Both the position numbers and the translations under genes were made by a program. From positions 1,984,001 to 2,048,000 of the forward strand of contig NC_014734.1 of NCBI RefSeq assembly GCF_000183135.1: 64,000 bases of DNA, in the 5' to 3' direction. Of the stretch, positions 1 to 8,609 are shown piece after piece. The notes below the pieces were generated by a model. It did not search any database and was not told the DNA's origin. It saw only the letters and a list, made by a program, of their open reading frames with translations. Each line of letters begins with the position of its first letter. Position 1 is the first letter of the stretch. This stretch comes from Paludibacter propionicigenes WB4 (GTDB lineage: Bacteria > Bacteroidota > Bacteroidia > Bacteroidales > Paludibacteraceae).

Positions 1-869
1 GCTTCTCCCGATCGTCCAAGAGTTTTGAAACGACGATTGACCCCTTTGAGCAAACCGTAGTGCACCTCCACTATTTCAGCATCCACATTTTGCTGTGCAA
101 TCTGTTTCAATAAGTTTTCGGGCAGCTCTAAAAAATAAAAATCAAATTTCTGACTCAGGGTAGTCCACCAAGAAGATTCCGGATTGAGTGCCGGACTTGC
201 AAGAAATCCAGCAACTATATCAAAATTTCCTTTTTTGGCTTCATCCAGCGTTACATCTGTTTTTCCACCCCAAGACTTGATATCGTCGGTAGAAATTCCA
301 TAATAATTCAGAATAGTACTCATAGCAGCATCGGCACCCACAATCCGAACAGGTAAATGTTGCTGTTTAATGTTGCTGAAATCTTTTATTCCGGTTTCTT
401 TCCTTACAGCAATCAGATAATAAAAAGGGTCTTCGAGTTTTGCTATTAAACGAAGATTTTTATACCCTTCTTTACCCCCGGGGGTTCCACGATAGGCAGA
501 ACTCAGCATGGCGCTGGACGTTAAGCCAAAGTCAACACGCGCATTGACACGAACATTGACCCCATCTTCCAGATTTATCTCATCGAGTGGAGGTGGATAA
601 TCGTTGGTTGAAACCAGCCGAGGACCGTACGAACGGTTGCAATTGCGACAAATAATGACTGAATAGCCGTACGGTTTCATGGATTGCTGCACAAAATCAC
701 CCAACTCACCCCAGGGACAACCGGTATCGCATGCTCCTGCAATCACCGGACGTTTTACATCCCAACCTGTTTTTCCGACATCGATAGTTTCCTGAGCATG
801 AATTAAGGTTGATGGCATAACAATCGTCAACCATAACAGAATCAGATATTGTAATTGCTTCTTTAGCAT
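1..869 (-). CDS. TAXI/NMT1-like secreted solute-binding protein (C-terminus beyond window edge)
   Basis: Open frame starting at the ATG at 869 and still open at base 1, so the C-terminus is missing. Residues 1-26 are a Sec signal peptide (K-rich start, hydrophobic core, cleavage near HAQ-E). The middle, with LRLIAKLEDPFYYLIAVR, a 'GIKDFSNIK' turn and then a 'VGADAAMSTILNYYG' helix, has the layout of TAXI/NMT1-type periplasmic binding proteins, which deliver small organic ligands to TRAP transporters. Four cysteines near the N-terminus (C47, C51, C74, C77; CxxxC and CxxC) are unusual for that fold and may be disulfides or a metal site. The gene lies 21 bp downstream of the GH43 gene and is probably co-transcribed with the hydrolase genes, suggesting a role in sugar or acid uptake. 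No membrane subunit is visible. The family call is tentative. Confidence 0.6.
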   Translation of the reverse strand, partial: MLKKQLQYLILLWLTIVMPSTLIHAQETIDVGKTGWDVKRPVIAGACDTGCPWGELGDFVQQSMKPYGYSVIICRNCNRSYGPRLVSTNDYPPPLDEINLEDGVNVRVNARVDFGLTSSAMLSSAYRGTPGGKEGYKNLRLIAKLEDPFYYLIAVRKETGIKDFSNIKQQHLPVRIVGADAAMSTILNYYGISTDDIKSWGGKTDVTLDEAKKGNFDIVAGFLASPALNPESSWWTTLSQKFDFYFLELPENLLKQIAQQNVDAEIVEVHYGLLKGVNRRFKTLGRSGE

Positions 870-890
870 AATCTACAGATTAAATTTATT

Positions 891-2414
891 TCAATTAGAG
901 ACGGGAATGGCTACAGCGGCCGGTAGTGCCCCTGCGGCTTTTCCGAATACAGTAAATTCCAGAAGTCCCAGCGGTGATGCTTTTGGCCAGTTGGTAACAG
1001 TCAGGCGGACAAAACGACATTTGACCGGAGATATCTCATCAAAAATAGTATTTCGGGCGATGGTATTTCGAGATTGATCCAGTGCAGTCTCAAACGTTTT
1101 TCCATCGGTTGAAACTTCAATTTTGTACTGGTATATTTCTGCTGAAGGTTGTTGCGCTCCTTGAGCGGGTCTTCCGAACCCGCGTCGTCCGCCGTTGAAC
1201 ATTAACCGAACACCGTCAATGGTGAACATCTGCACCACATCGAAACGCGTAGCCGGCGATAATTCAATCAATAAAGATGGCAGAGAATCGGTCGCAGCAG
1301 GTTCCCACCAGGTACCGCTGGAATTATCTACAGCATAAGCAGCCTCGTGTCCGGGTTTTTCTGTCGAAAATTTAGACAAGGCATTCATTGCCAGGATTTT
1401 ATTGATGATAACAGGAAGAGATTCGCTATTGCCTTTTGCAGGATCAGTTACGGTGCCCGGTGCCCATTGTGGTGTATCGGTAATTTTAACCGACATATTT
1501 CCTGCTTTGTCGAAAGTAATGCGATCCATACCAATGCGTCGTCCGCCGGGAGGATTGGAAAGAACGATGGTGTAGAACTGCCAAAGATTACCATCCGGGC
1601 CTTCAACAATACTGCCATGAGCCGTTCCGGTGACAAGTCCTTCCGTTTTGCGGAGCAAAGGATTATTTGGCGCATACGTAAAAGGCCCTAAAGGAGATTT
1701 TGCAGTATAATAACCTTCGGCATAGGTTTTCCACTGAGTACCCGATGCAGAATATTGCAGATAATAAGTTCCCTTGTGTTTTTGTAACCACGGTCCTTCA
1801 ATCCATGCAACATCGGGATATTCGTTCATCTCCCCATATCGTTCCCATTCATGCTTGTTATTGAATCCGAAAAGATGTTTTACCGGACCGGCAAACCGAC
1901 TGATATCGTTTGGATCGAGCGGTACGACATAAATTCCACTGACACCACGACCGGGATAATAGAGATAGGGTTTGTTGTCATCATCAATAAAAATATCTAC
2001 ATCAAAGGCTCCATTCCAACCACCTTTCACATCGGGAGTATTTTTCCAGTCGCCAATACTGGTAAACGGTCCTAGCGGATTATCGGCTTTGTACACCGGA
2101 CAATCATTGCCGCACATGTAAAAGCTTCCGTTGAATTTGACCACATGCGGTGCAACCGGTACATTATCGATACGATGAAAAGTCCAGTTCAGCATATCAT
2201 CCGAAACCCAAGCCCCGCCACCTGTGCAGTACATGTAGTACTTTCCATTTTCTTTAATGACTGTGACATCGCCTGAAGCATTGCCACCGGGCGCAGTTAC
2301 CATCGGCAACGGATTGCAGTATCGGGGAGTTTTCCCAATTACCGGCGTTTGCCCGTACGAAAACGATGCAAACAATCCGGTAATAACTAAAATAACCAAC
2401 GATTGGTATTTCAT
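891..2414 (-). CDS. Glycoside hydrolase family 43 with C-terminal discoidin (F5/8 type C) domain
   Basis: Secreted five-bladed beta-propeller glycosidase, probably an arabinofuranosidase or xylosidase acting on arabinoxylan side chains. A signal peptide occupies residues 1-21. The three GH43 acidic residues are recognisable: D49 in 'GDVTV' (base), D138 in 'AFDVDIF' (pKa modulator) and E206 in 'WIEGPWL' (acid). Propeller repeats such as 'KYYMY', 'KPYLYY' and 'TYYLQYS' follow each other to about residue 320. Residues about 350-500 look like a galactose-binding/discoidin beta-sandwich ('EKPGHEAAYAVD', 'WEPAATDSLPSLLIEL', 'RFVRLTVTNWP', ending 'LLEFTVFG'), a carbohydrate-binding module. It sits 22 bp after the carboxylesterase gene and 21 bp before the solute-binding protein. 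Exact substrate cannot be read from sequence. Confidence 0.92.
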   Translation of the reverse strand: MKYQSLVILVITGLFASFSYGQTPVIGKTPRYCNPLPMVTAPGGNASGDVTVIKENGKYYMYCTGGGAWVSDDMLNWTFHRIDNVPVAPHVVKFNGSFYMCGNDCPVYKADNPLGPFTSIGDWKNTPDVKGGWNGAFDVDIFIDDDNKPYLYYPGRGVSGIYVVPLDPNDISRFAGPVKHLFGFNNKHEWERYGEMNEYPDVAWIEGPWLQKHKGTYYLQYSASGTQWKTYAEGYYTAKSPLGPFTYAPNNPLLRKTEGLVTGTAHGSIVEGPDGNLWQFYTIVLSNPPGGRRIGMDRITFDKAGNMSVKITDTPQWAPGTVTDPAKGNSESLPVIINKILAMNALSKFSTEKPGHEAAYAVDNSSGTWWEPAATDSLPSLLIELSPATRFDVVQMFTIDGVRLMFNGGRRGFGRPAQGAQQPSAEIYQYKIEVSTDGKTFETALDQSRNTIARNTIFDEISPVKCRFVRLTVTNWPKASPLGLLEFTVFGKAAGALPAAVAIPVSN

Positions 2415-2436
2415 AATCTATCAGTTGATAAGTCGG

Positions 2437-4005
2437 TTACTTAGCCCAAGCAGCTCCTTCAGGAGTACGTCTCCATTCGAAGTACGAATCAAGCACTTTC
2501 AACGATTCGGCACTAGGTACAGGACCGGTGTGTGGAGTTTGTTGGAAGTACATCAATACAGGATTCGCATCACTGAATGATGGCCAATGTGGTAATCCGC
2601 TGCCATTAGGATCTCCGTATTTCGCGAAGTTTGTCCAATAAGTAGCCATTGCATCCGAAATTTCCAAATCGGTTTTGCTTGTCTGAGGATTGTTCGGATC
2701 AAGATGATTGAAAACATAAGCAACCTCCTGACCGTGAGGCGAGCCTGCACCTGCCCGTGGCGATCCTTCCGGATAATCCGGATGTTGATCGAAATAATAG
2801 TAGAAAACTTTGGATTTTCCTGTTTTAGCTTGTAAACGAGCCCAGCTCCATGTTTGCCATCCAAATGCTGCATCCCTGGCTAAATCACGAGCAGTTTTAG
2901 GGACTGTGGTTTCTCCAACCGGATACGCTTTTATCAATGCATCGGCAAATTTGCCATAGCGGGTTTTGACTCCGTTGATATAATCTTGTGGGGTTTTGGG
3001 AGGTGAAAAACTGGCACCTTCGTCGGAATTATATCCTACAAGAATAGCTACATCGTTGTATTTACCTGCTTCATATAGCTTGTGTTGATCGTCAGGGATA
3101 ACATATCCATCTACAATAGGCCAGAACATACCTAAGCCGCGGGCAGCCGGTAATTTATCCGGAGCTATTTTACGCAATTCAGCAATTGAAGTTACACCTG
3201 CATTTTTCATGTAGGTAATTCCATCTATTTCTGCGTCTTTTAAACGTTTCATATTTTCACCCGGATAGGTTATCGTCTGTCTCGAAGGACCAAAAGAGCC
3301 ACCACTTTCAGAAATAGCTCCTTTGAACAGGCCTTTTGCCTGAGGCGATGCGCACAACATACTAACTGCAATGCCACCAGCAGATTCACCAAAAATAGTC
3401 ACTTTATCAGGATCACCACCGAATGCTGCAATGTTCTTTTTAATCCATTTCAAGCCGGCAATCATATCCAGCAATCCATAATTCCCTGAAACTTTATTCG
3501 GATTTTCAGCAGTCAGTTCAGAATGTGCAAAAAAACCAAGTTGTCCCACTCTGTAAGCAATGCTGACTAACACGACTCCTTTTTTAGCAAGTTTTTCACC
3601 ACTGTACGGCCATTCGGATGTAGCTCCGGCACCAAAACCGCCACCATAAATCCACACAAACACAGGAACTTTTTCCTTAGCTGACTTTGCAGGAGTCCAA
3701 ACATTGAGGTAGAGGCAATCTTCACTTTTTCCTGAAGGAGGGTTTCCTCCCTGAATGGGGCCGGGAGCAAATTTGATTGTTTGTTTCACACCCTGCCATT
3801 TTGAAGCAGGTTGAGGCGCTTTCCAACGAAGATCGCCAACCGGAGGTGCGGCGAAAGGAATACCCTTGTAAACAGTCAAGTCTCCTTCAATTGCACCCTG
3901 CACTAAACCTTCAGCTACTTTTACGGGAGCAGGTTGTTGAGCAACAGCAACTCCTACAAAAGAAAGCAAAAATAATACAGTCAAAAAACTTACTCTTTTC
4001 TTCAT
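2437..4005 (-). CDS. Secreted type B carboxylesterase
   Basis: Alpha/beta-hydrolase of the carboxylesterase type B (COesterase) family, 522 residues, exported by a signal peptide (residues 1-22, ending AVA-QQ). The nucleophile elbow is 'GESAGG' with S208; the acid is the Glu of 'NSDEG' and the base the His of 'SPHGQEVAYVF', so the Ser-Glu-His triad is complete. The oxyanion-hole motif 'YGGGFGAG' and 'SEDCLYLNVW' are also family hallmarks. Placement among GH43, GH95 and GH8 genes suggests it removes acyl or aromatic ester groups from plant cell-wall polysaccharide, but that substrate is inferred from context. The gene has its own candidate promoter (-7 box at 4069-4076), separate from the GH43 gene upstream. 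Confidence 0.9.
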   Translation of the reverse strand: MKKRVSFLTVLFLLSFVGVAVAQQPAPVKVAEGLVQGAIEGDLTVYKGIPFAAPPVGDLRWKAPQPASKWQGVKQTIKFAPGPIQGGNPPSGKSEDCLYLNVWTPAKSAKEKVPVFVWIYGGGFGAGATSEWPYSGEKLAKKGVVLVSIAYRVGQLGFFAHSELTAENPNKVSGNYGLLDMIAGLKWIKKNIAAFGGDPDKVTIFGESAGGIAVSMLCASPQAKGLFKGAISESGGSFGPSRQTITYPGENMKRLKDAEIDGITYMKNAGVTSIAELRKIAPDKLPAARGLGMFWPIVDGYVIPDDQHKLYEAGKYNDVAILVGYNSDEGASFSPPKTPQDYINGVKTRYGKFADALIKAYPVGETTVPKTARDLARDAAFGWQTWSWARLQAKTGKSKVFYYYFDQHPDYPEGSPRAGAGSPHGQEVAYVFNHLDPNNPQTSKTDLEISDAMATYWTNFAKYGDPNGSGLPHWPSFSDANPVLMYFQQTPHTGPVPSAESLKVLDSYFEWRRTPEGAAWAK

Positions 4006-4068
4006 AATATTATAATTTTAATATTAAACATTCATTCAAAATAATACTCACACCAGCAGATTTCCTAG

Positions 4069-4076
4069 CAAAAATA
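4069..4076 (-). promoter_or_regulatory. Bacteroidota -7 box for the carboxylesterase gene
   Basis: On the minus strand this reads TATTTTTG, a full match to TAnnTTTG. Transcription would start near 4062 and leave a leader of about 57 bases before the ATG at 4005. A clear TTTG -33 box is not seen. Confidence 0.45.
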
Positions 4077-4126
4077 CATTAAGCGTTGAAATTCTACGAA
4101 AACTATTTATTGGGGATTAAAAATGT

Positions 4127-4158
4127 ATGATAGATATTACCACAACAACATCTATCAT
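4127..4158. repeat. Short inverted repeat upstream of the carboxylesterase gene
   Basis: Arms ATGATAGAT (4127-4135) and ATCTATCAT (4150-4158) are perfect complements around a 14-base loop. It lies about 50 bases upstream of the candidate -7 box, so it could be an operator for a dimeric regulator of the locus. It has no T-run. Confidence 0.35.
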
Positions 4159-4189
4159 TTTTCTCATTTAAACATCAATAAAACAACGA

Positions 4190-4226
4190 ATTGACAGTAG
4201 CTAATCTAAGATTAGTTACTGTCAAT
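4190..4226 (-). terminator. Strong hairpin after the GH43 gene (terminator or processing site)
   Basis: Arms of 18 bases (4190-4207 and 4209-4226) pair with one mismatch, forming a long stem just past the stop of the GH43 gene that ends at 4249. There is no uninterrupted T-run on the minus strand, so it may stabilise the 3' end rather than terminate. It separates two transcription blocks of the hydrolase locus. Confidence 0.5.
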
Positions 4227-4248
4227 CAAATCCATGTTTTAAATGTGA

Positions 4249-6009
4249 TTATTCAGGTATTGCATTGTTTGCCGATGTGGCATACAATCCTATCATAGCT
4301 CCTGTAAAACCACCCGCAACGTCTGTAGATAAAATATCACCGGAAACAGTTCCTCCAAGATTAGTGAAGTCTGTTCCGTTTGCTGAATAACTGAATTCAT
4401 AATTGTCGCCAGTTGCTTTCACCCTGAGTTGTACAGCGGTTTTCATGTCAATTTTAGTGCTGGCAACAATGGTTGATTTTCCTCTTGCTGTTCTTTCGAG
4501 CAGTAAATAGAAGTCCTTATCTTTCTTTGTAACTCCAAACACATAATTGAATCTTTCGCCCTGCACACAAGTAATTCCAGCCAAGTCTTTTTCTGTTTGA
4601 GGCTGATAAGAGAGCGTAGCCGTTGCAGTGAAACTAATGTGTTGCTGACGATAGAAAAGAGTTGAAGTTGGTTTTAGCTCCTTAATATTCGCTGCAAACG
4701 GATTGATAATTAAACCTTTTTTGGAAGTCACAATAAAATCTTCACGCGGACCTCTTAGTCCAATCCATCTGTAATCCAGTTTGGGAGCCAGGAAATCGTC
4801 GGTAAAAGTGAAGTTCCCATTTGGGAAAAATCCATCTTTTCCGGTTTTGTTTTCTACTCCTTTAGGCATTTTAAGTTTAGGTTCCATCGGAACTAAACCG
4901 TTTTCGAAAACAGGAAACTCTCCCGACCAGTCAACCGGTAGAATAAATGTTTCGCGACCCGTGTTTACCCGTTTCTTTTCGTTTGGACGCACAGCCAGAA
5001 ATACTCCGTAATATTTTCCATCAGGCGTTTGAACCAAATCAGCATGACCAGCCCAATCTACCATATTGGTACGCTTTGGATTCAAATATCTTTGAGATAA
5101 AATTGGATTGCTTGGAGCTGGCTTAAACGGACCTTTGGGACTATCGCTCACAAAAATTACTTCACTGTGCCAATCTCCGGTTCCACCTTCCGCACACATC
5201 AAATAATAACGACCATTCTTTTTGTATAAATGAGGAGCTTCAATCCAGATAGGTTTCTTAGACAAATCAACGCCACCATCAACTATCGTTTGAGATGTTC
5301 CGGGAATAATCTGATCTTTTTCCACGTCATATTCCCATACTTTAATGACTCTGTGCCCGTTGTAAAGCTCTTTTCCCTTGTCAGGAGCATCATTGTGTAC
5401 AATGTACGCCTTACCATTATCATCAAAGAAGATAGAAGGATCAATTCCATCAAAATTCAGTTTAATGGGGTCACTCCATCCTTTAAGCGGATCTTTTGAT
5501 TTAACCATAATATTACCAAAACCACCAGCAAATTCTGTGGTAATCATGTAGAAGGTATCGTTATTGGGGTTATACAAAATTTGTGGTGCATAAACTCCTG
5601 CACTGATACCGCAATCGTGCACTTTCAGTTGCGAGACTCTATCGAGCACGTGACCTATTTGTGTCCAGTTCACCAAATCTTTAGAATGAAAGATGGGTAC
5701 ACCGGGGAACATCGCAAACGATGAACATACCAGATAATAATCATCTCCTTTACGCGTAATACTTGGATCAGGGTAACAGCCCTGTAAAATAGGGTTATAA
5801 AACTCATTCGCTTTCAACGGGTTGTTTTTGTAAACCTCATCTTCTCCCTGATAAACAAATTTGGAGAATAACGGAGCATTCTTTGCCACTTTCACTTTAT
5901 TCGGTTTATCGGCTGCAAATGACATAACAGAAAATGATGTCATTAAAACTGTCATTAAAAACAATTGTACCCGGCTAAATCTCTTCAATTTTAAATTCGT
6001 TTCTTTCAT
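4249..6009 (-). CDS. Glycoside hydrolase family 43 beta-xylosidase/arabinofuranosidase
   Basis: Exported GH43 enzyme of 586 residues; the hydrophobic segment at about 13-32 ends FAA-D. Catalytic acids are D81 in 'YPDPSI' (base), D190 in 'GIDPSIF' (modulator) and E257 in 'IWIEAPHLY' (acid), with the usual propeller motifs 'DYYLVCSSF', 'YAPQILYN' and 'WAGHADLVQTPDG'. From about residue 395 ('FTFTDDF') a second beta-sandwich follows, as in xylosidase-type GH43 proteins, where it completes the active site. Substrates are probably xylo-oligosaccharides or their arabinosyl branches. The gene follows the GH95 gene by 19 bp and is followed by a strong hairpin at 4190-4226. Confidence 0.93.
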   Translation of the reverse strand: MKETNLKLKRFSRVQLFLMTVLMTSFSVMSFAADKPNKVKVAKNAPLFSKFVYQGEDEVYKNNPLKANEFYNPILQGCYPDPSITRKGDDYYLVCSSFAMFPGVPIFHSKDLVNWTQIGHVLDRVSQLKVHDCGISAGVYAPQILYNPNNDTFYMITTEFAGGFGNIMVKSKDPLKGWSDPIKLNFDGIDPSIFFDDNGKAYIVHNDAPDKGKELYNGHRVIKVWEYDVEKDQIIPGTSQTIVDGGVDLSKKPIWIEAPHLYKKNGRYYLMCAEGGTGDWHSEVIFVSDSPKGPFKPAPSNPILSQRYLNPKRTNMVDWAGHADLVQTPDGKYYGVFLAVRPNEKKRVNTGRETFILPVDWSGEFPVFENGLVPMEPKLKMPKGVENKTGKDGFFPNGNFTFTDDFLAPKLDYRWIGLRGPREDFIVTSKKGLIINPFAANIKELKPTSTLFYRQQHISFTATATLSYQPQTEKDLAGITCVQGERFNYVFGVTKKDKDFYLLLERTARGKSTIVASTKIDMKTAVQLRVKATGDNYEFSYSANGTDFTNLGGTVSGDILSTDVAGGFTGAMIGLYATSANNAIPE

Positions 6010-6028
6010 TAATAAATATGTTATTGAA

Positions 6029-8509
6029 TTACTTTATAATAAAGGTATAAGTTTTACCTGATTCTGTTGGAATATCATACAAGAAGGTTGGTTTAACAAC
6101 CACTGTATTCAACTTCGCAGCTGAAGATATTATTGGTTCTTTTACCTTGACAATTTCAAAAAATGGATTTGGGTTTGTTCCTTTAGCAGTGTTCAGTTTC
6201 TTGCCTCCCGCTAACACCATTGCATTGGGTACACGAAGGCGGCAATTTCCACCAAAGTTCGATTTGATTATCACCTTTTGAGCTTTATTATCTTTCCAAA
6301 TTATGCTCACCTCAAATCCTCCATAGGCTTTCAGACCGGTAATACTACCGTTTTTCCAATCATCAGGCAGAGCCGGTAATATATCAACTGATCCGTCATG
6401 ACTTTGCAAAAGCATTTCGGTAATACCGGAGGTACAACCAAAGTTACCATCAATTTGGAAAGGTGGGTGCGCATCAAACATATTCGGATATGTTCCGCCA
6501 CCGCCCATAGTAGAATTTCTACCCTGACCGGGTTCAACTAATGTAAGTTGATCTGATATCAATTTCTTTGCATGATTTCCATCAAGTAAACGTGCCCAGA
6601 AATTCACTTTCCAACCCATTGACCAACCGGTTGACACATCCCCTCTATACAGAAGCGAAGTTTTAGCTGCGTCAAATAATTGCGGAGTGGTATACGGAGT
6701 TATCTGATTACTAGGAAACAGTCCATACAAATGTGAAACGTGTCTGTTTTGATCTTTAGCATTATCCCAATCTTCCAGCCATTCCTGAAGTTGTCCTAAA
6801 CGACCTATTTGCATAGGAGGTAAGCGATCAAGTATTTTTTGGAAATCGACCATCAGAGAAGCATCTTTTTTCAATAATTTTGCAGCTTTGATTGTTTTGG
6901 TGAATAAGTCGAAAAGAAGTTGATTATCGATGGTGCAACCTGCTACCAATGCACTTTTGTGACCTTGAGGTGTATTCTCCGGCGAAACTGAAGGAGACAC
7001 CACTAACCATTTATGAGTAGGTTCTTCTATTAGAAAATCCTTATAAAATTCGCAAGCCGATTTTAAAACAGGATATACAGATTCCAGGTATTTGAGGTTT
7101 CCGTTGTAAAGATATTTTTCCCAAAGATGCTGAGAAAGCCAAGCTCCACCCATTGGCCACTGACCTGCATCGGCAAAATCAACAACACCGGTTATACGCC
7201 AAATATCTGTATTGTGGTGAGCCACCCAACCATTGCTACCATACATTACTTTGGCAGTTTCTTTACCTGACTGAGAAAGCTCCTTGATCATTTTAATCAG
7301 CGGCTCGTGCATTTCTGTAAGATTCGTTTTTTCGGCCGGCCAATAATTCATTTCTGTATTGATATTAATTGTGTATTTGCTATCCCACATTGGGTTATTG
7401 CTTCCGTTCCAGATGCCCTGTAAGTTGGAAGGCTGTCCATTGGGTTGCGACGAGCAAATCAGCAGATATCGACCAAATTGATAATACAGACTAACCAATT
7501 CGGGATCATAGCTTTTAGAGAAATTTTTAATTCGGTCTTTGGTGGTAGCTTTAGCAGCTTCCGAAGTTCCTAAATCAAAATTCACACGTTTGAAATATTT
7601 CTGATAAGTCGATATATGATTTTTCAGAATAGTATTAAACGGCTTTTTCTCTGCTACAGATAAATACTGAATACATTTTTGAGTTTCGTTAGCTGTCAGA
7701 TTTTGGTAATCTACAAAATTTGTTGCTATAGAAACCATAATTATAACTTCATTGGCATTTTTCACCTTCAACGAGTCAGAAACAAAACTAACAGTTCCTC
7801 CATTGTTGATTACCTTTGCCCGAGCATCGAACTTCACCTGACCGATTACACCTTCGTGTGTACCCGACAATCCAGTCATTTCAAGTGTGTGGTTATCCAG
7901 TGCAACTGATGTTTTTTTGAGTTGGCTGTCAAAATTAGTCGTAAAAGTTAGTTTCCCGGGTTTACTTGCAGTTAACCTAACTACAATAACCTGATCAGGA
8001 ATTGAAGCCAGAATTTCTCTTTTATAAATTACATCATCGACCTTATAAGAAACTGACGATAAAGCATTTTCGATATCAAGGTCTCTATAATAATCAGTAA
8101 ATTTTTCAGCATTTGGAAAACTGATATTTAGGTTTCCTATGGATTGAAATTTGGAACCATGAAGTTGTTTGGCTGTGAGGAACTGATTGGAAAGTGTATT
8201 CGCACGTGTGTAATTTCCTTGAAATATATAAGTCCGAATAGAATCCAGCCCTTTCAATCCATCCGGATTGTCGTTTCTAGAAGGTCCACCAGACCAAAAT
8301 GAGCTCTCATTTAACTGAAGTAATTCTTTGGATGGGTTTCCGTGTACCATCGCAGCAATTCTTCCATTCGCTATTGGCAATGCTTCATTCCAGTTCGCAG
8401 CTGGTTTATCATACCATAGCTTTAGTTTACCACCTTTTTGTGCGCTTGACTGAGCCAAAGGCAAAAGTGCAAACAGTGAGGTTAACAATACTACTTTTAC
8501 TTTATTCAT
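6029..8509 (-). CDS. Glycoside hydrolase family 95 (alpha-L-fucosidase or alpha-L-galactosidase)
   Basis: 826-residue exported enzyme with a signal peptide (residues 1-23). The N-terminal beta-domain opens with 'LWYDKPAANWNEALPIANGR' and 'NESSFWSGGP', the GH95 entry signature. The (alpha/alpha)6 barrel shows 'GIWNGSNNPMWDSKY', 'NTEMNYWPAE', 'SPSVSPENTP', 'RHVSHLYGLFP' and 'QIDGNFG'. By analogy with characterised family members the Glu of 'PENT' is the acid, and the Asn and Asp residues of the barrel motifs activate water. It would remove terminal fucose (or L-galactose) from xyloglucan or substituted xylan, which fits the neighbouring hydrolases. It lies 19 bp upstream of the GH43 gene and about 100 bp downstream of GH8, with a terminator in that gap. 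Confidence 0.95.
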   Translation of the reverse strand: MNKVKVVLLTSLFALLPLAQSSAQKGGKLKLWYDKPAANWNEALPIANGRIAAMVHGNPSKELLQLNESSFWSGGPSRNDNPDGLKGLDSIRTYIFQGNYTRANTLSNQFLTAKQLHGSKFQSIGNLNISFPNAEKFTDYYRDLDIENALSSVSYKVDDVIYKREILASIPDQVIVVRLTASKPGKLTFTTNFDSQLKKTSVALDNHTLEMTGLSGTHEGVIGQVKFDARAKVINNGGTVSFVSDSLKVKNANEVIIMVSIATNFVDYQNLTANETQKCIQYLSVAEKKPFNTILKNHISTYQKYFKRVNFDLGTSEAAKATTKDRIKNFSKSYDPELVSLYYQFGRYLLICSSQPNGQPSNLQGIWNGSNNPMWDSKYTININTEMNYWPAEKTNLTEMHEPLIKMIKELSQSGKETAKVMYGSNGWVAHHNTDIWRITGVVDFADAGQWPMGGAWLSQHLWEKYLYNGNLKYLESVYPVLKSACEFYKDFLIEEPTHKWLVVSPSVSPENTPQGHKSALVAGCTIDNQLLFDLFTKTIKAAKLLKKDASLMVDFQKILDRLPPMQIGRLGQLQEWLEDWDNAKDQNRHVSHLYGLFPSNQITPYTTPQLFDAAKTSLLYRGDVSTGWSMGWKVNFWARLLDGNHAKKLISDQLTLVEPGQGRNSTMGGGGTYPNMFDAHPPFQIDGNFGCTSGITEMLLQSHDGSVDILPALPDDWKNGSITGLKAYGGFEVSIIWKDNKAQKVIIKSNFGGNCRLRVPNAMVLAGGKKLNTAKGTNPNPFFEIVKVKEPIISSAAKLNTVVVKPTFLYDIPTESGKTYTFIIK

Positions 8510-8556
8510 TTTATTATATTTGATTGTTGTAATTCAATGTGTTTTCTTAGTAAGCC

Positions 8557-8588
8557 AAAAAATCTGAGCTCCAATGAGAAGCTCAGAT
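8557..8588 (-). terminator. Rho-independent terminator after the GH8 gene
   Basis: On the minus strand a perfect 9-bp stem (ATCTGAGCT at 8562-8570 pairing with 8580-8588, 9-base loop) is followed by six T. It lies between GH8 and GH95, so GH95 and everything after it would be made only by read-through or from an unseen promoter, lowering their level relative to GH8. Confidence 0.7.
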
Positions 8589-8609
8589 GTTCTTAGCATT
8601 TTATATTTT

